From Paraspadella gotoi (Eukaryota > Chaetognatha), in NCBI GenBank assembly GCA_051294375.1, contig CM119269.1, forward strand, positions 20,130,814 through 20,194,813: a stretch of DNA of 64,000 bases. Reading direction: 5' to 3'. Within the stretch, counting starts at the first letter, position 1. Each line of letters opens with the position of its first letter. Of this stretch, positions 23,470-37,574 are shown one piece after another. Made by a program: the position numbers and the translations under genes. The notes beneath the pieces were generated by a model. The model worked only from the letters and a program-made list of their open reading frames with translations. It was not told where the DNA came from and ran no database searches.

Positions 23470-26100
23470 GGCGACTAATGGAAGAGAGGGGTTGACAACG
23501 AGGGTAATGTTTTGTTTTTTGTTTTGTTTTTTGGGGGGCGGTTTTTTTTGTTTTGTTTTTTTACAAGATTCTGAATTCTGAACTTTTTTTTATTTGGATC
23601 AAGCCAGAGATTTGAATAAATCCTTGACGTTTGTGTTATCAAAGGATATGAATTTTGCCTGGGATGTTCGTTTATTCCTTCGTGATTAAATTTTTTTCAG
23701 GTGTTTTTTTTTAAACGAATAATTTAATCCTTGGTGTTTGTGTTATACAAGGATATGATTCAGGATTATAAATTTGGTCTTTTAGTAATTACATCTCATC
23801 AAGTAAAGTCTCCACGTGAAAAAATATTACTTTAGTCCACATTTTCCTTTTATTTTCAAGAAATTGAAGTTATTTATTAACTTTGTTTTAGTCGAATTTT
23901 TTTTCCCAAGAAGATAAAATCATCACTTAATGTCTTTTACAGAATGGCTTCGTTTATTTGATAAAAAAAGATATTTTAGCACAGAGGAATTTTGTTTTCT
24001 CCGCTTTAATTGTTTACTTTTTTACCCAAACAAATTATTATTCAAAGTATTTTTGTGAGGCGTTTTTTTTTTTAATTCAAGGCGCATTTTAAGCCACTCT
24101 TATTCATTTTTTTGGCGAAATTTTTTTTTATGTTTTTTGAAAAGAAGACAATATATTTATAACATGATGTGCGTTTCAGCATGAAACTTGATACTGAAAT
24201 TTCATCCGGAGAAATTGACACCAAGTTTAGGTTCAATTTTATTTTACTCGGTAAGTTATTGTGTAATTTTCTCTCTTTTCGTTGTTCAATAAGATCAGCA
24301 GATTCGAAAACGAAAGTTATATTAAGTAAGATAACAATATGTATTTCATTGCTATCATTTTATAACTAACTTTTTAGTTCTGAGATAGAGTTGGCAACCT
24401 CATCCTAGTTAAATGAGTGAAAGTAAAGTGTTTGTTGTTTTTTATACTTTTTTTTTTACGAAGAACCAAATCTAATTTATCTGAGTAGCAGAATTTGTCA
24501 TCTTTTTAGACGATTACAGAAAACTGATTTATATTTTGTTTAGCCAGTATGTGAAATTTTGACTAATTATAACGGGAAAATTTGACTATTGATTTCGGTT
24601 CGTGGCAGAAATCTTTTGGGTAAATCCGTTGTTCGATGGTTTTCAACTTAATCCTTAGTAATTAATTCGCGTTAAATCCAAAAATACTCGACGAATGTGA
24701 TCGTCTGTCGAAGCCGATGACTCTTCTTATTTTCGTCCATGTAATAAACAACAACCAAAACAAAAAGGAAACAAGTAAAAAAACAAAACAAAACAAAAAC
24801 GCCGAATAAAAAAATAATTGGCAGCGATGAATTTGAGCTTCGTTGTTTTCGTTATGATTGTTTTTGTTTATGAAAAGATTTTGCTTTTTCTTTCCTTTTT
24901 TTGGGGGGGTTTCGTTTTGTTTTGTTTTTTTGTTTTTGTTTTATTCGCGGCAAGAGGGGAAGTATCGAGTCATGGAGAGAGAAAGAAATGCACCATGATC
25001 ACCATAGATGAGATTATAAAAAATAAAAAAAAATCCTTTTGGAGTTCATTCATCTGCTGGCTTCACTATTCCTTCTCCACATTTCCGGGACACACTTGTG
25101 GTTTTTCCTTTTTTTTATTTTACTCTCGGTACAGAAGCTCCCACGAACCAGAGAGAGAGAGAGAGAGAGGAATCGGATGGCAAGAGGCACGGCGTTAGAA
25201 ATGGTAGGAATATTTTTTTAAATTAAAATAATTTTGTTAACCTTTTTTAAAAAAGATGAATTTTTTTTTATTTATTTCTTTATTTATTTTTTTATTTATC
25301 AAAAATATTAATTCAGAAATTATTAAAGTTTTAAGTTTAAAAATTATAATATAGGGTAGGTATAGGTATAAGGTTAGGGCTTATGTTAAGGATTTAGTTA
25401 ATTAAAGTTAGAGATTAGAGAATAATTGTAATAATAATAATAATGATGGTGATTAAGGTTAGGAATTATAAAAAAAGATAAGGTTTCGGTTAAGTATTTT
25501 GTTAAATATTAAAATTGAATATTTAGGTTAAACATTAATTTATTTTTTTTTTAAATAATGCCAAAATGGTATATATAAAGTTTAGGATGAATCAATTTTA
25601 TTTTTTATAAAGAATAGCAATTATTTAAAAATCAAATCAGATAATAGATTTAAAAAAAGCTATTTTTAACAATGAAATATTAATTAAACTAAATATTTTT
25701 ATTATTATTATTATTATTATTATTTTATTATTAATCAACTTGTAAAAAAAAGAACTATTTTAATTTTATTCTTAGAGAACGATAGGAATTTTTTACGTTC
25801 CTACGAGCAGTCGATGCCGTGCCAGAGAAGCCAGAATCCCAGTCCTTGCTTCCTCTGCAACGCACGCACTTGCAACTGGGAACTGACGACGACGACGACG
25901 ACGACGACGATCGCGGACGTTCGGTCCCGAGAAAGACGAGGATGAAAATAACAAAGACACTCTGCGATACCGGCACGGCAGTGCCGGAGCGGTGACGGGG
26001 CGTTGATGGGGTAATGTCGGGGGCCGTGATGAAACGGTATGGAGAAGGAAAGGAGCCGGGAGGGTGAAGGGGGACATCTTACCGCCGGAGGACCGGGGAC
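23470..26100. other. AT-rich, no gene seen
   Basis: Poly-T and AT-rich sequence upstream of the membrane-protein gene. It has G-T runs near 23500-23580 and 24900-24960, a short GA tract at 25150-25170 and an ATT repeat near 25700. No supported exon. Confidence 0.5.
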
Positions 26101-26104
26101 TCAC

Positions 26105-26200
26105 CAGAGTAGTGACCAATCGAAACGAACAAAGGATCAATACGGTTCTAGGAATTAAAATGCCTGAGCGGTGCCAAGGTGAAGCTAGGGCAGTGCAGGC
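26105..26200 (-). other. Possible 5' non-coding exon of the 20803-23398 gene
   Basis: A GC-richer island in AT-rich DNA has two minus-strand donor-like sites, TCTG/GTGAGT (at 26105) and CGGCG/GTAAGA (at 26084), just downstream of a GA tract on the promoter side. No coding start is needed, because the first ATG exon lies at 23398. This is inference from composition and splice-site sequence only. Confidence 0.25.
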
Positions 26201-26300
26201 AGACTAAATGGATATAATATCCGAGCGTCGACGACCGCGATGGAAAAATAATGGGGAAAAAGTCGCCTTATGCAGGTGGAGAGTGATGGGGAGGGAGGGA

Positions 26301-26460
<160 letters not shown>

Positions 26461-28186
26461 GAAAGAACCATGAAGAGAGAAAGAAAGTGAGTGAGCCTTT
26501 TTAATCAGATCCCAGACTTTCTTGGCTACAGCTTTTCAAACCGCAAGAATCCAGCCATGAATACCGATGGAAGTCCAGTTCGACCCGACTAATCTTTTGT
26601 TTTTTTCAAAATCGATGTTGATTCAGTTTTATGAACGTCTTTGTTTCCCTCTGGTGAATAAAACCGGCGAAAATGAAATCGTGAAAACAAGTTTGGCATT
26701 GTAGTTTCGAGTAGAAGAAAAAAAAAACCTTTAATTTTAATTTTATTTTCTTTTGTTTTACTAATCATCATTAAATTTACATAAGATTTTGGTTTTGTGC
26801 ATGGAGGAACAGACAAGCCTCTTGACCTGTCGTGCATCAACATTAAAAAATTAACGTAGCAGTTATGTACATACATTGAGAAAAAAAGTTTTTCTGGTCT
26901 CGGTGATTGGATTTTAGTTTAACGCCAATAACGATGGTGTTCCAGGAAAAAAATTCGGGAAAAGAAGAAAATTGATGTTGGCTAAAAAAAAAAATTAAAA
27001 AAAAGAAACCAAAAACATTGAATTTCGTGAGAATCGGGGAAAAATTGGATGAAAGCCGAACACAAACCGAGCTCATGGATTTCTTTTTTTTTCCCCCGTT
27101 TTAAAAATTAACGCTACTGTTCGCTCATTATTACAGTCAGTCTTATAAAAGTTGGATTCATGCTATCGATTGTCGCTTTTTTATAAAAAAAAATGTTTTT
27201 TCCTAAACAATTTAAATTTTATTTTATTCCAGTTTTAACTATTTTCCTATGTTTGTATTTCTGACTATTTTTTTATCCATCAAATCTCAAAGTAAGGTTA
27301 TATGCTTTATTACTGGAGTTGAAATTTCCAAGAGTCGAATCAAAATAAAAACAACATGGCGCGTTATCGAATACGTTTGTGTTTGCAAAGCGAGAAAAAC
27401 GTCGTTGTTTTGGTTAGTAAATGATTTTACATGCTTTTTCCATGGTGATACATGGTACATAATTTAACTCGGTATTTAGGAAGAAAAGTCGTGCCACTTT
27501 AGGTTATTTTTATGCAAAACGAACTCAACTGCAAAAACATGAATAAGCTAAGAATCAAAAGCTTAGAAACACATTTAGCATTACGTTGTATTGGCTTTCG
27601 TTATATTACTGTAAAACATCTCCAACTTTTGGTTTTTAAAATATTGAAGATATAGGGATTGTTAAAAGAAATTAACTTTATTTTCATTAAGGGCATGATC
27701 TCTTCTCCCATACTCTTGTCCAAAGTTGATTTTAAAAATCCAAATTATGAAATATACACAAAATGAAAACTCAGAACTTCCGCTTTCTACTAATCTTGTC
27801 AAACATTGCATGTGCCTTCAAAAATTAGCACCTTCTTAACAAATGATATTAAATCCTCTGCATCCAATCATCATCATCATCAAATAATCCGATCTTTCTA
27901 AACGCCTAATACCTTCCACCTCCCACCCTTATCTCGATGCGATCTCCGAAGTATCAGAACTTCCTCCCCCGACGTCTGAAACAATTTACTTTTACCTTTC
28001 TAGCAATCTCTCCTCTTTCTTTTCTCTTCTTTTCTTTCCACCTATCTTTCCTATTCCTTTCTGGTAGATGATATTTTTTTCTTCCCCTCTCATCTCTCTA
28101 TCCTTTCAACCTCGTCCTCTCACGGTCTCCTTTTATACCTCTACCCCTCTATCTCACTCCCCCATTTAAATCATCTCGATCCCCTT

Positions 28187-29141
28187 TCAAACCCCATAGT
28201 CATATTCGTACTCGTAATAATCCCTGGACTCTTTCTTCGAATCTTCTTCCCATTTTCTGAGGGCGGCGTCGCAGTTGAAATTCTCGGGAAGGGCCTCGTT
28301 GCATCGGTACACAACGTCCGACCAAATCACCTGCGATGACCGAGAGTCATTAGTTTAGTTCTAGTTATGTAGAAGCATGTTAAACCAAAAATTAGAACAA
28401 ATATAAAGCACTCGGACAGAATTGTTACCTTTTCTTGGGAGAAACAGTAAACGCCCAGACGACCGCCTAATAATAAAAGCAACATTTTTTTTTTTTCGTC
28501 TCTGAAAATACTTTTTTGACAAAAATGAAGAATTGAGACGCAATCACGGAGATAAACTATAAGTTGCTTAGAATAACAACCCCGACTTGGATATGAACAA
28601 AAAAAAAACAACAAAACTTGGTAAAAACTCATTGGACCTCTGAGGGTGGCGTCGATGACGTATCCCGTATCGGCCACCATCTCTTCCCCCTCGTAGAACT
28701 TCATCCTGATGAGACCGCAGATGGGACGATGGATGAGCTCCCATCTGTAGGCGACTCGCTGTTTCCACCCGATGTTGCGCGGGTCCTTCCAGAGCATCTT
28801 CGTCTCGCCGGGAATGTCGCCCGTGTGCCAGAGGGCGTTGCGGAGGATGCCGCCCGGGCCTTAAAAGTTGAGGCAAGGNNNNNNNNNNAGGAAGGAAATG
28901 AAAAGAGAAAAGCGGTAATCTAATTGTTGACTTATTATTTTATTATTTCATTCATTCATTCATTCATTCATTCATTCATTCATTCATTCATTCATTCATT
29001 TGCCACTATATACCAGTGAGGGACTTAACGAGTTTCAACTGTATGCCCGGTTCCCCAACCGCGCGAAAGGGGTTGGCTTGCCAGTAGGTCTGCCACTTCT
29101 TTCGCCATTGGACCAGGTAAAAACTGCCGCTGTCCTGGTAA
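28187..29141 (-). CDS. Tsp: Thrombospondin C-terminal exons, clean copy
   Basis: Four minus-strand exons: 29014-29141, 28638-28859, 28429-28466 and 28187-28330 (stop). They encode the distal half of the thrombospondin C-terminal L-lectin-like domain: [76 protein letters not shown] and [17 protein letters not shown] Tyr/Asp/Glu-rich tail ending EYEYDYGV precedes TGA. Phases close (2-1-1-0). These exons join exon 8 at 40702/41153, from which they are separated by the false duplication. The copy at 39485-40435 carries indels, so this is the version to read. Confidence 0.9.
28943..29000. repeat. (ATTC)n microsatellite
   Basis: About 14 ATTC units in the intron between thrombospondin exons 9 and 10. 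It is much shorter in the duplicated copy (about 40262-40290), which is a length difference between the two versions. Confidence 0.9.
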
Positions 29142-29246
29142 CTTGCATGGGAAGAGGAGAAAAGGACAGGAGAAGGATTTAAAAAAAAAAAAAGAGAAGA
29201 GATTTCCAGACTATTCTTTTGATTGGTTTTATTTGGTTCACTCAGG

Positions 29247-29552
29247 TCGAACATTCTCCATCGACGACGATAACCTTGAGCAGGCTGAGGAAAAACTTTG
29301 CCTTCGATCCCGGCCTCTCGAGCGAATTTCGATCTCGCGCTCCAGGTGCTCAAGAACCAACGGGCAAAGTTCCTTCATGGGCGGAAGCGGCACACGAACG
29401 CCTCACATTATCACGAAACTACTCCAAGCTCGTCCATCACTCTGCTCGGGAGGGTCTAGACTACCGACCCATAAAGTGTATCCGCCCTCTTTCATGGGGG
29501 ATTGGCTATGTGCCACTTACGAAGGCCTTTTATACGGAGATGAGGATATAAA
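29247..29552 (+). pseudogene. Duplicate, frame-broken copy of spermine synthase exon 6
   Basis: The same acceptor and same sequence as 18809-19099 (GTCGA, ATTCTC, AACCTTGAGCAGGCTGAGG and so on), but with many single-base insertions and losses. Conserved blocks therefore appear in alternating frames. It belongs to the assembly-duplicate block and is not a paralogue. Confidence 0.8.
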
Positions 29553-31319
29553 AAAAGTGGTGCAAGGAGGTCCGAGTATGTACTCTTAACTAGTCTAGAT
29601 ATAAAATTGAGGTTAACAATTAGATGCTACGTGGATGGTAAAAACCTACATATGTTTTCTATACGTTCTCTCGTACTTTTCAATATTTATATTTTATTCA
29701 AAAACGTTAAAAAATCATGCATCATTAGCTGAATTTTATGTTTCTTTTAAATTTTTAACTCAATAAACAACAAAATTTTTTAAAAAAGTTGTATTAATAA
29801 CTTTTATCTAACTTTTAAAGCTCTATCAGAATCTATTAAAAAACAAAAATTTTTTAAAAAATTTTTAAACTTTAATATAGTATTAAATATAATCTTTAAA
29901 TTCTTCCGTGTGCTTATTAATAGATAATTTTTTAAAATTATTTGTTTATTTTCCATATTGCTCTAACAGTTCATATTTACCATTTATTTATTTGAGCAGA
30001 ACTTCTAGTTTTTAACCGGTTCCGGCCTACTGTATACCCTCAACCTTTAAAGTTTGCGTACGTACATAAAAAAGTTTTTTGATATATTTCGAGAGCCACT
30101 CTTTATTTTTAAGAAAAAAATGTTAAAAAGTTATTTACGCGGCAAGGGTAAAATTTCGAGTTAAGTTTATTTTTTTGGGGTTATTTTAAGCGTAAATCTT
30201 ATCTTTATCTTTAAAATTACAAAGAATAACAACAATGCAAATGCACATTTTTTAAACACATAACTGTAATGATAAACAGGCCATTATAATTTGGAAAGAG
30301 AAGACAAATTTTAAAACATTTTTGTGTAGATTTTATTAAGACAAAAGAAATCATCATCGTAGGCCCTATGCGTGCAAAAACAATCAAAAAAAGCGTTTTG
30401 TGCCAATTATTTTTATTTAATTTTTTTTATTTCAACATAAAATCTCGTTTTCCAGTTTCGGAAGAGGAGAGAAGCATAGGGGTATGTTGTAGTGTGGGTT
30501 TTTTAGCCATCAAAATGCCTTTTTTTACAGATATTTAAAAAAAAGAGAAATAAAAATTTAAAACGAGCGAGAAAATATTTTTTTGTTTTTTTATGTTTTT
30601 AAAAAGACAAATTCAAAAGAACAAAGAAGAAGAGTTCGTACAAAACAAAATAGGGGAAACGTGAATTTTTTCCCGTTAATAATAATAGTAACATTGTCCG
30701 ATTAAAAAAGAAAACACATTTATAAATTCAACAAAAAAAGACGGATCCAGGATTAACATCGAAGCGAAAGAAAAAAAACTTTTTTTTTTTTTTTTGAGGC
30801 GGTGGCCGCTCGAGATTCAAAAATATAAAGAAAAGAAAATTAGACGAAATTTTCTTTGCGTCAACAACGAATCAAACGAGCGACGTCACCGTCACAAAAA
30901 AAAAAGATTGTTTCCTTTGTTTTTGTTTATATTTGTAGATAATGCGATAAATTTCAATCGGTGGCGACATCGATTTTAAAAGGGGGAGGGGGGAAAGAGG
31001 CCGGAGAAAGGCGGATGTAGGGGTATGAACCAAAAAAAGGGGGTGGAAGGGTGAAGGCTGAGAAAAGGGGGGTATCGGAATGGGTAGGGAAGGGGGGGGA
31101 AAGTAAAAAAAAAGACAAAAATCTGAGAGTTTCTTTTCTTTCATAAATTCCTGCTTTTAAATTCCTGGGATGCAAACGAGAAGGTGGGCGGGGGCCAAGG
31201 GGAAAAAAAAGGGTGGAGGAGAAAAGTGGAGGCTTGGGCAGAGCGTTAGACCGGCACAGGCGGCGTAGTAGTTTCTGGGAAGGAATCGCGGAGGCGACTG
31301 AAGTCTGGGCGAGATGTTT

Positions 31320-33800
31320 CGATGCTAAAAAGTCGTTGACCCTCATTGAATCGTTTGCGCATCCTGAATTCCTGAATTGAAGTTAGTTCAAGGTTAATAG
31401 AAAAATACGAGAGAGACAGGGGACGTTAAAGACGAGAGAGATCAGGGACGTTAAAGACGAGAGAGACAGGGGACGTTAAAGAGAAGAGTGACAGGGGAAC
31501 GTTAAAGATCGAGAGAGGGAATTAAAGGGAGACGTTAAAGATGAGAGTGACAGGGGACGTTAAAGACGAGAGAGACCAGGGGACGTTAAAGACGAGAGAG
31601 ACAGGGGACGTTAAAGATGAAGAGAGACAGAGGACGTTTAAAGATGAGAGAGACAGGGGACGTTAAAGATGAGAGTGACAGGGGACGTTAAAGATGAGAG
31701 AGTCAGGGGACGTTAAAGATGAGAGAGACAGGGGAACGTTAAAGACCGAGAGAGACAGGGACGTTAAAGATGAAGAGACAGGGGACGTAAAGACGAGAGA
31801 GACGAGGGGACGTTAAAGAACGAGAGAGACGGGGAGGTTAAAGACGAGAGACAGGGACTTTAAAGACGAGAGTGAAAGGGGACGTTAAAGATGAGAGAGT
31901 CAGGGGACGTTAAAGACGACGAGAGAACAGGGGAGGTTAAAGACGAGAGAGACAGGGAACGTTAAAGATAAGAGAGACAGGGGACGTTAAAGATGAGAGA
32001 GACAGGGGACGTTAAAGATAGAGAGAGAGCAGGGGACGTTAAAGACGAGAAGAGACAGGGGACGTTTAAAGACGAGAGAGGACAGGCGGACGTTAAGACG
32101 AGAGAGACAGGGGACGTTAAGAGGATGAAGAGTGACAAGGGGGACATTAGAAGATGAGAGAGACAGGGGACGTTAAAGACGAGAGAGACAGGGGATTAAA
32201 GACGAGAGAGACAGGGGACGTTAAAGATGAGGAGACAGGGGACGTTAAGAGAGAGAACATTAAAGACGAAGAGAGACAGGGGACGTTAAAGACGAGAGTG
32301 ACAGGGGACGTTAAAGACGAGAGTGAGCAGGGGACATTAAAGACGAGAGAGACAGGGGACGTTTTAAAGACGAGAGAGACAGGGGAGCGCTAAAGACGAG
32401 AGGGCAGGGACGTAAAGACGGAGAGACAGGACTTAACAGTTAAAAGAAGTTATAGAAAAAGTAAGCAAACAGCGAAAAGTAAATAAAACATAAATGAATC
32501 GGAAAATTTAACATAAAATGATTATGAATTCCAGAAGAAGGAAATTTTCTTGCAATAAGTTTTTTTTTTCAAGTGTCCCTTTCCCAGCAAATTTTTTTCC
32601 CCCAATTGTTTTAACAAAACGACAGGGTACTTTCGCCTAACTAGATCGAGTGCCCCTTAATCCCAACACCTTGAAATTTTCTCACCTGCCTCTCTTGCCC
32701 CCACCCCCGCGCCCGCTCCCGATCCCAATCCGGCGCCCCGCCTCTCGTCTCGTTCTTCTTCTTGATTTCCCTCGCCTCCTCCACCCCAACTTTTGGTGAG
32801 CATGAGGAGAGTGAGGCCATAGCACAGCCCCGCCCAGGCGTGAAAGCCAGGCATGTCAGGGTGATGGCGCAGGCGAAGGAGGGAGAGCAACGTCACCGCT
32901 GTTGAAGATGATCCCGCCGAAGATGTTGGACACGTGCTTGCCCCGACCATCGAAGGGGATTTTCTGTGAGGGGGGGGGGTCGCAATTTTGCAATATTAAA
33001 ATGGGGGAAAAAAAATAAAGGACTTTAAATCTGCTGTTCATTAACATTAAGAAGAGCAGGAACGTCATACAAAATCTTAACACGGGCTTTAAGTGCGGGC
33101 AACCCGAACTTTGCACTCATAATCGATTTGGCATGCTGAGATTTGGTGACCAACAAAGAAAACCATTTTAGTGACTGCAAATATTCGACATCTCACATAA
33201 TCTCAACTTAATTGCAGAAAAAACGAACAGATAGATAAACTACCAATCAAAGACTAATAGAGTTCAAGGACCCTTAAAAAGTATTTAATATGAAGTATTA
33301 AGAAATAAAATACGACGAACCTTTTCGTTTTGATTTGGGCGTGAGGCGCCGGATCGACGACCAATGTCATACGTCGAAGGCGCGTCGGCGGCGCCGCTCG
33401 GTGAGCGCGCGCGCGCCGGACGAGGCGCTGGAGGCTTTGCGCGACTTCCTGACGGCGCCGGAAGAGGCGTTAGAAGTGGCGCTGAATTTCCGACTATTCC
33501 GTCTTGGCTGCGCAGGTGAAGGAATTTGCTCTGGCGGGAAAACGTTTGGAAATAGATTCCATGAAGTCAAATTATTGCGAATGTTCAATGATTGATTGAA
33601 AAAATAATTGAGTAAATTTGTACAAGTAGGGTAAATGCAAGTTTTGATCGATGACAAACTTGAACAGCAAATGGTGTTCTATCTCAACTAAAATCCTCAC
33701 GGCCGCTTCCACGATGGCCTGCGTGTGAGGATGTCCTCGACATCCCTTTCCCCCAGCCTTCTTCAATACCGTCATCGTCACAGTTTTGCGGGCTTCCGGG
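31320..33800 (-). pseudogene. Duplicate copy of the two-helix membrane-protein gene
   Basis: The same four exons as 20803-23398 are recognisable: PSPAQPRRNSRKF near 33500, NIFGGIIFNS near 32915 and HAWAGLCYGLTLLMLTK near 32830. Indels shift the frame in exons 1-3. Use copy A. Confidence 0.75.
31400..32440. repeat. 25-bp minisatellite (copy B)
   Basis: Same GACGTTAAAGAC and GAGAGAGACAGGG unit as at 20877-22095. The array is somewhat shorter and has a different order of variant units. Confidence 0.9.
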
Positions 33801-36726
33801 GACCTCAGGGAGCAGAGTTTTGTCGACAGGCGACGCCTGTGAAAAGCCTGGCGACTATGGAAGAGAGGGGTTTGACAACGAGGGTAATGTTTTGTTTTTT
33901 GTTTTGTTTTTTTGGGGGCGGTTTTTTTTTGTTTTGTTTTTTTACAAAGATTCTGAATTCTGAAACTTTTTTTTATTTGGATCAAGCCAGAGATTTGAAT
34001 AAATCCTTGACGTTTGTGTTATCAAAGGATATGAATTTTGCCTGGGATGTTCGTTTATTCCTTCGTGATTAAATTTTTTCAGGTGTTTTTTTTAAACGAA
34101 TAATTTAATCCTTGGTGTTTGTGTTATACAAGGATATGATTCAGGATTATAAATTTGGTCTTTTAGTAATTACATCTCATCAAGTAAAGTCTCCACGTGA
34201 AAAATATTACTTTAGTCCACATTTTCCTTTTATTTTCAGAAATTGAAGTTATTTATTAACTTTGTTTTTAGGTCGAATTTTTTTTCCCAAGAAGAATAAA
34301 ATCATCACTTAATGTCTTTTACAGAATGGCTTCGTTTATTTTGATAAAAAATATTTTTAGCACGGAGGAATTTTGTTTTTTCTCCGCTTTAATTGTTTAC
34401 TTTTTTACCCAAACAAATTATTATTCAAAGTATTTTTGTGAGGCGTTTTTTTTTTAATTCAAAGGCGCATTTTTAAGCCACTCTTATTCATTTTTTTGGC
34501 GAAATTTTTTTTTTAATGTTTTTTGAAGAAGACAATATATTTATAACATGATGTGCGTTTCAGCATGAAACTTGATACTGAAATTCATCCGGAGAAATTG
34601 ACACGCAAGTTAGGTTCAATTTTATTTTACTCGGTAAGTTATTGTGTAATTTTTCTCTTTTCGTTGTCAATAAGATCAGCATTCGAAAACGAAAGTTATA
34701 TTAAGTAAGAATACACAATATGTATTTCATTGCTATCATTTTATAACTTAAGCTTTTTTAGTTCTGAGTAATAGAGTTGGCAACCTCATCCTAGTTAAAT
34801 GAGTGAAAGTAAAGTGTTTGGTTGTTTTTTACTTTTTTTTTTACGAAGAACGCAAATCTAATTTATCTGAGTAGCAGAATTTGTCATCTTTTTAGACGAT
34901 TACAGAAAACTGATTTATATTTTGTTTAGCCAGTATGTGAAATTTTGACTAATTATAACGGGAAAATTTGACTATTGATTTCGGTTCGTGGCAGAAATCT
35001 TTTGGGTAAATCCGTTGTTCGATGGTTTTTCAACTTAATCCTTAGTAATTAATTCGGCGTTAAATCCAAAAATACTCGACGAATGTGATCGTCTGTCGAA
35101 GCGATGACTCTTCTTATTTTCGTCCATGTAATAAACAACAACCAAACAAAAAGGAAACAAGTAAAAAAACAAAACAAAACAAAAACGCCGAATAAAAAAA
35201 TAATTGGCAGCGATGAGTTTGAGCTTCGTTGTTTTCGTTATGATTGTTTTTGTTTATGAAAAAGATTTTGCTTTTTTTTCCTTTTTTGGGGGGTTTCGTT
35301 TGTTTTGTTTTTTTGTTTTTGTTTTATTCGCGGCAAGAGGGGAAGAGTATCGAGTCATGGAGAGAGAAAGAAATGCACCATGATCACCATAGATGAGATT
35401 ATAAAAATAAAAAAAATCCTTTTGGAGTTCATTGCATCCTGCTGGTGGCTTCACTATTCCTTCCTCCAGCATTTCCGGGGGACACACTTGTGGTTTTTCC
35501 TTTTTTTTATTTTACTCTCGTACAGAAGCTCCCACGAACCAGAGAGAGAGAGAGAGAGAGGGAATCGGATGGCAAGAGGCACGGCGTTAGAAATGGTAGG
35601 ATATTTTTTAAATTAAAATAATTTTGTTAACGCTTTTTAAAAAAGATGAATTTTTTTTTTATTTATTTCTTTATTTATTTTTTTATTATCAAAAATATTA
35701 ATTCAGAAATTATTAAAGTTTTAAGTTTAAAAATTATAATATAGGTAGGTATAGTATAAAGGTTAGGGGGCTTATGTTAAGGATTTAGTTAATAGAGTTA
35801 GAGATTAGAGAATAATTGTAATAATAATAATAATGATGGGTGATTAAGGTTAGGAAATTATAAAAAAAAGATAAGGTTTCGGTTAAGTATTTTGTTAAAT
35901 ATTAAAATTGAATATTTAGGTTAAACATTAATTTATTTTTTTAAAATAATGCCAAAATGGTATATATAAAGTTTAGGATGAATCAATTTTATTTTTTATA
36001 AGGAATATCAATTATTTAAAATCAATCAGAATAATAGATTTAAAAAAAAAAGCTATTTTTAACAATGAAATATTAATTAAACTAAATATTTGTTTCATTA
36101 TTATTATTCATTATTATTTTTATTATTAATCTAACTTGTAAAAAAAAGAACTATTTTAATTTTATTCTTAGAGAACGATAGGAATTTTTTAGGTTCCTAC
36201 GAGCAGTCGATGCCGTGCCAGAGAAGCCAGAATCCCAGTCCTTGCTTCCTCGTGCAACGCACGCACTTGCAACTGGGAACTGACGAGCGACGACGACCGA
36301 CGACGACGACGACGATCGCGGACCGTTCGGTCCGGAGAAAGACGAGGATGAAAAAACAAAGACCACTCTGCGATACCGGCACGGCAGTGCCGGAGCGGTG
36401 ACGGGGGCGTTGAATGGGGTAATGTCGCGGGGGCCGTGATGAAAACGGTAATGGAGAAGGAAAGGAGCCGGGAGGGTGAAGGGGGACATCTTACCGCCGA
36501 GGACCGGGGACTCACCAGAGTAGTGACCAAATCGAAACGAACAAAGGATCAATACGGTTCTAGGAATTAAAAATGCCTGAGCGGTGCCAAGGTGAAGCTA
36601 GGGCAGTGCAGGCAGACTAAATGGATATAATATCCGAAGCGTCGACGACCGCGATGGAAAAATAATGGGGAAAAAGTCGCCTTATGGCAGGTGGAGAGTG
36701 ATGGGGAGGGAGGGAGGGAGAGGGAG

Positions 36727-36804
<78 letters not shown>

Positions 36805-37574
36805 AGAGAGAGAGAGAAAAAGGAGAGAGAGAGACAGTGAAAAGAAGAGAGAAGAGAAAGAACCATGAGAGAGAAAGAAAGTGAGTGAGCCTTTTTATCA
36901 GATCCGCAGACTTTCTTGGCTACAGCTTTTCAAACCGCAAGAATCCAGCCATGAATACCGATGGAAGTCCAGTTCGACCCGACTAATCTTTTGTTTTTTT
37001 TCAAAATCGATGTTGATTCAGTTTTATGAACGTCTTTGTTTCCCTCTGGTGAATAAAACCGGCGAAAATGAAATCGTGAAAACAAGTTTGGCATTGTAGT
37101 TTCGAGTAGAAGAAAAAAAAACCATTTAATTTTAATTTTATTTTCTTTTGTTTTACTAATCATCATTAAATTTACATAAGTATTTTGGTTTTGTGCATGG
37201 AGGAACAGACAAGCCTCTTGACGCTGTCGTGCATAACATTAAAAAATTAACGTAGCAGTTATGTACATACATTGAGAAAAAAAGTTTTTCTGGTCTCGGT
37301 GATTGGATTTTAGTTTAACGCCAAATAACGATGGTGTTTCCAGGAAAAAAATTCGGGAAAAGAAGAAAATTGATGTTGGCTAAAAAAAAAAATAAAAAAA
37401 AGAAACCAAAAACATTGAATTTCGTGAGAATCGGGGAAAAATTGGATGAAAGCCGAACACAAACCGAGCTCATGGGATTTCTTTTTTTCCCCCCCGTTTA
37501 AAAATTAACGCTACTGTTCGCTCATTATTACAGTCAGTCTTATAAAAAGTTGGATTCATGCTGATCGATTGTCG

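Noticed and set aside
28943-29000. Regular ATTC array considered as a CRISPR-like or telomere-like array
   Set aside because: Simple 4-bp microsatellite with no spacers; intronic in an animal gene.
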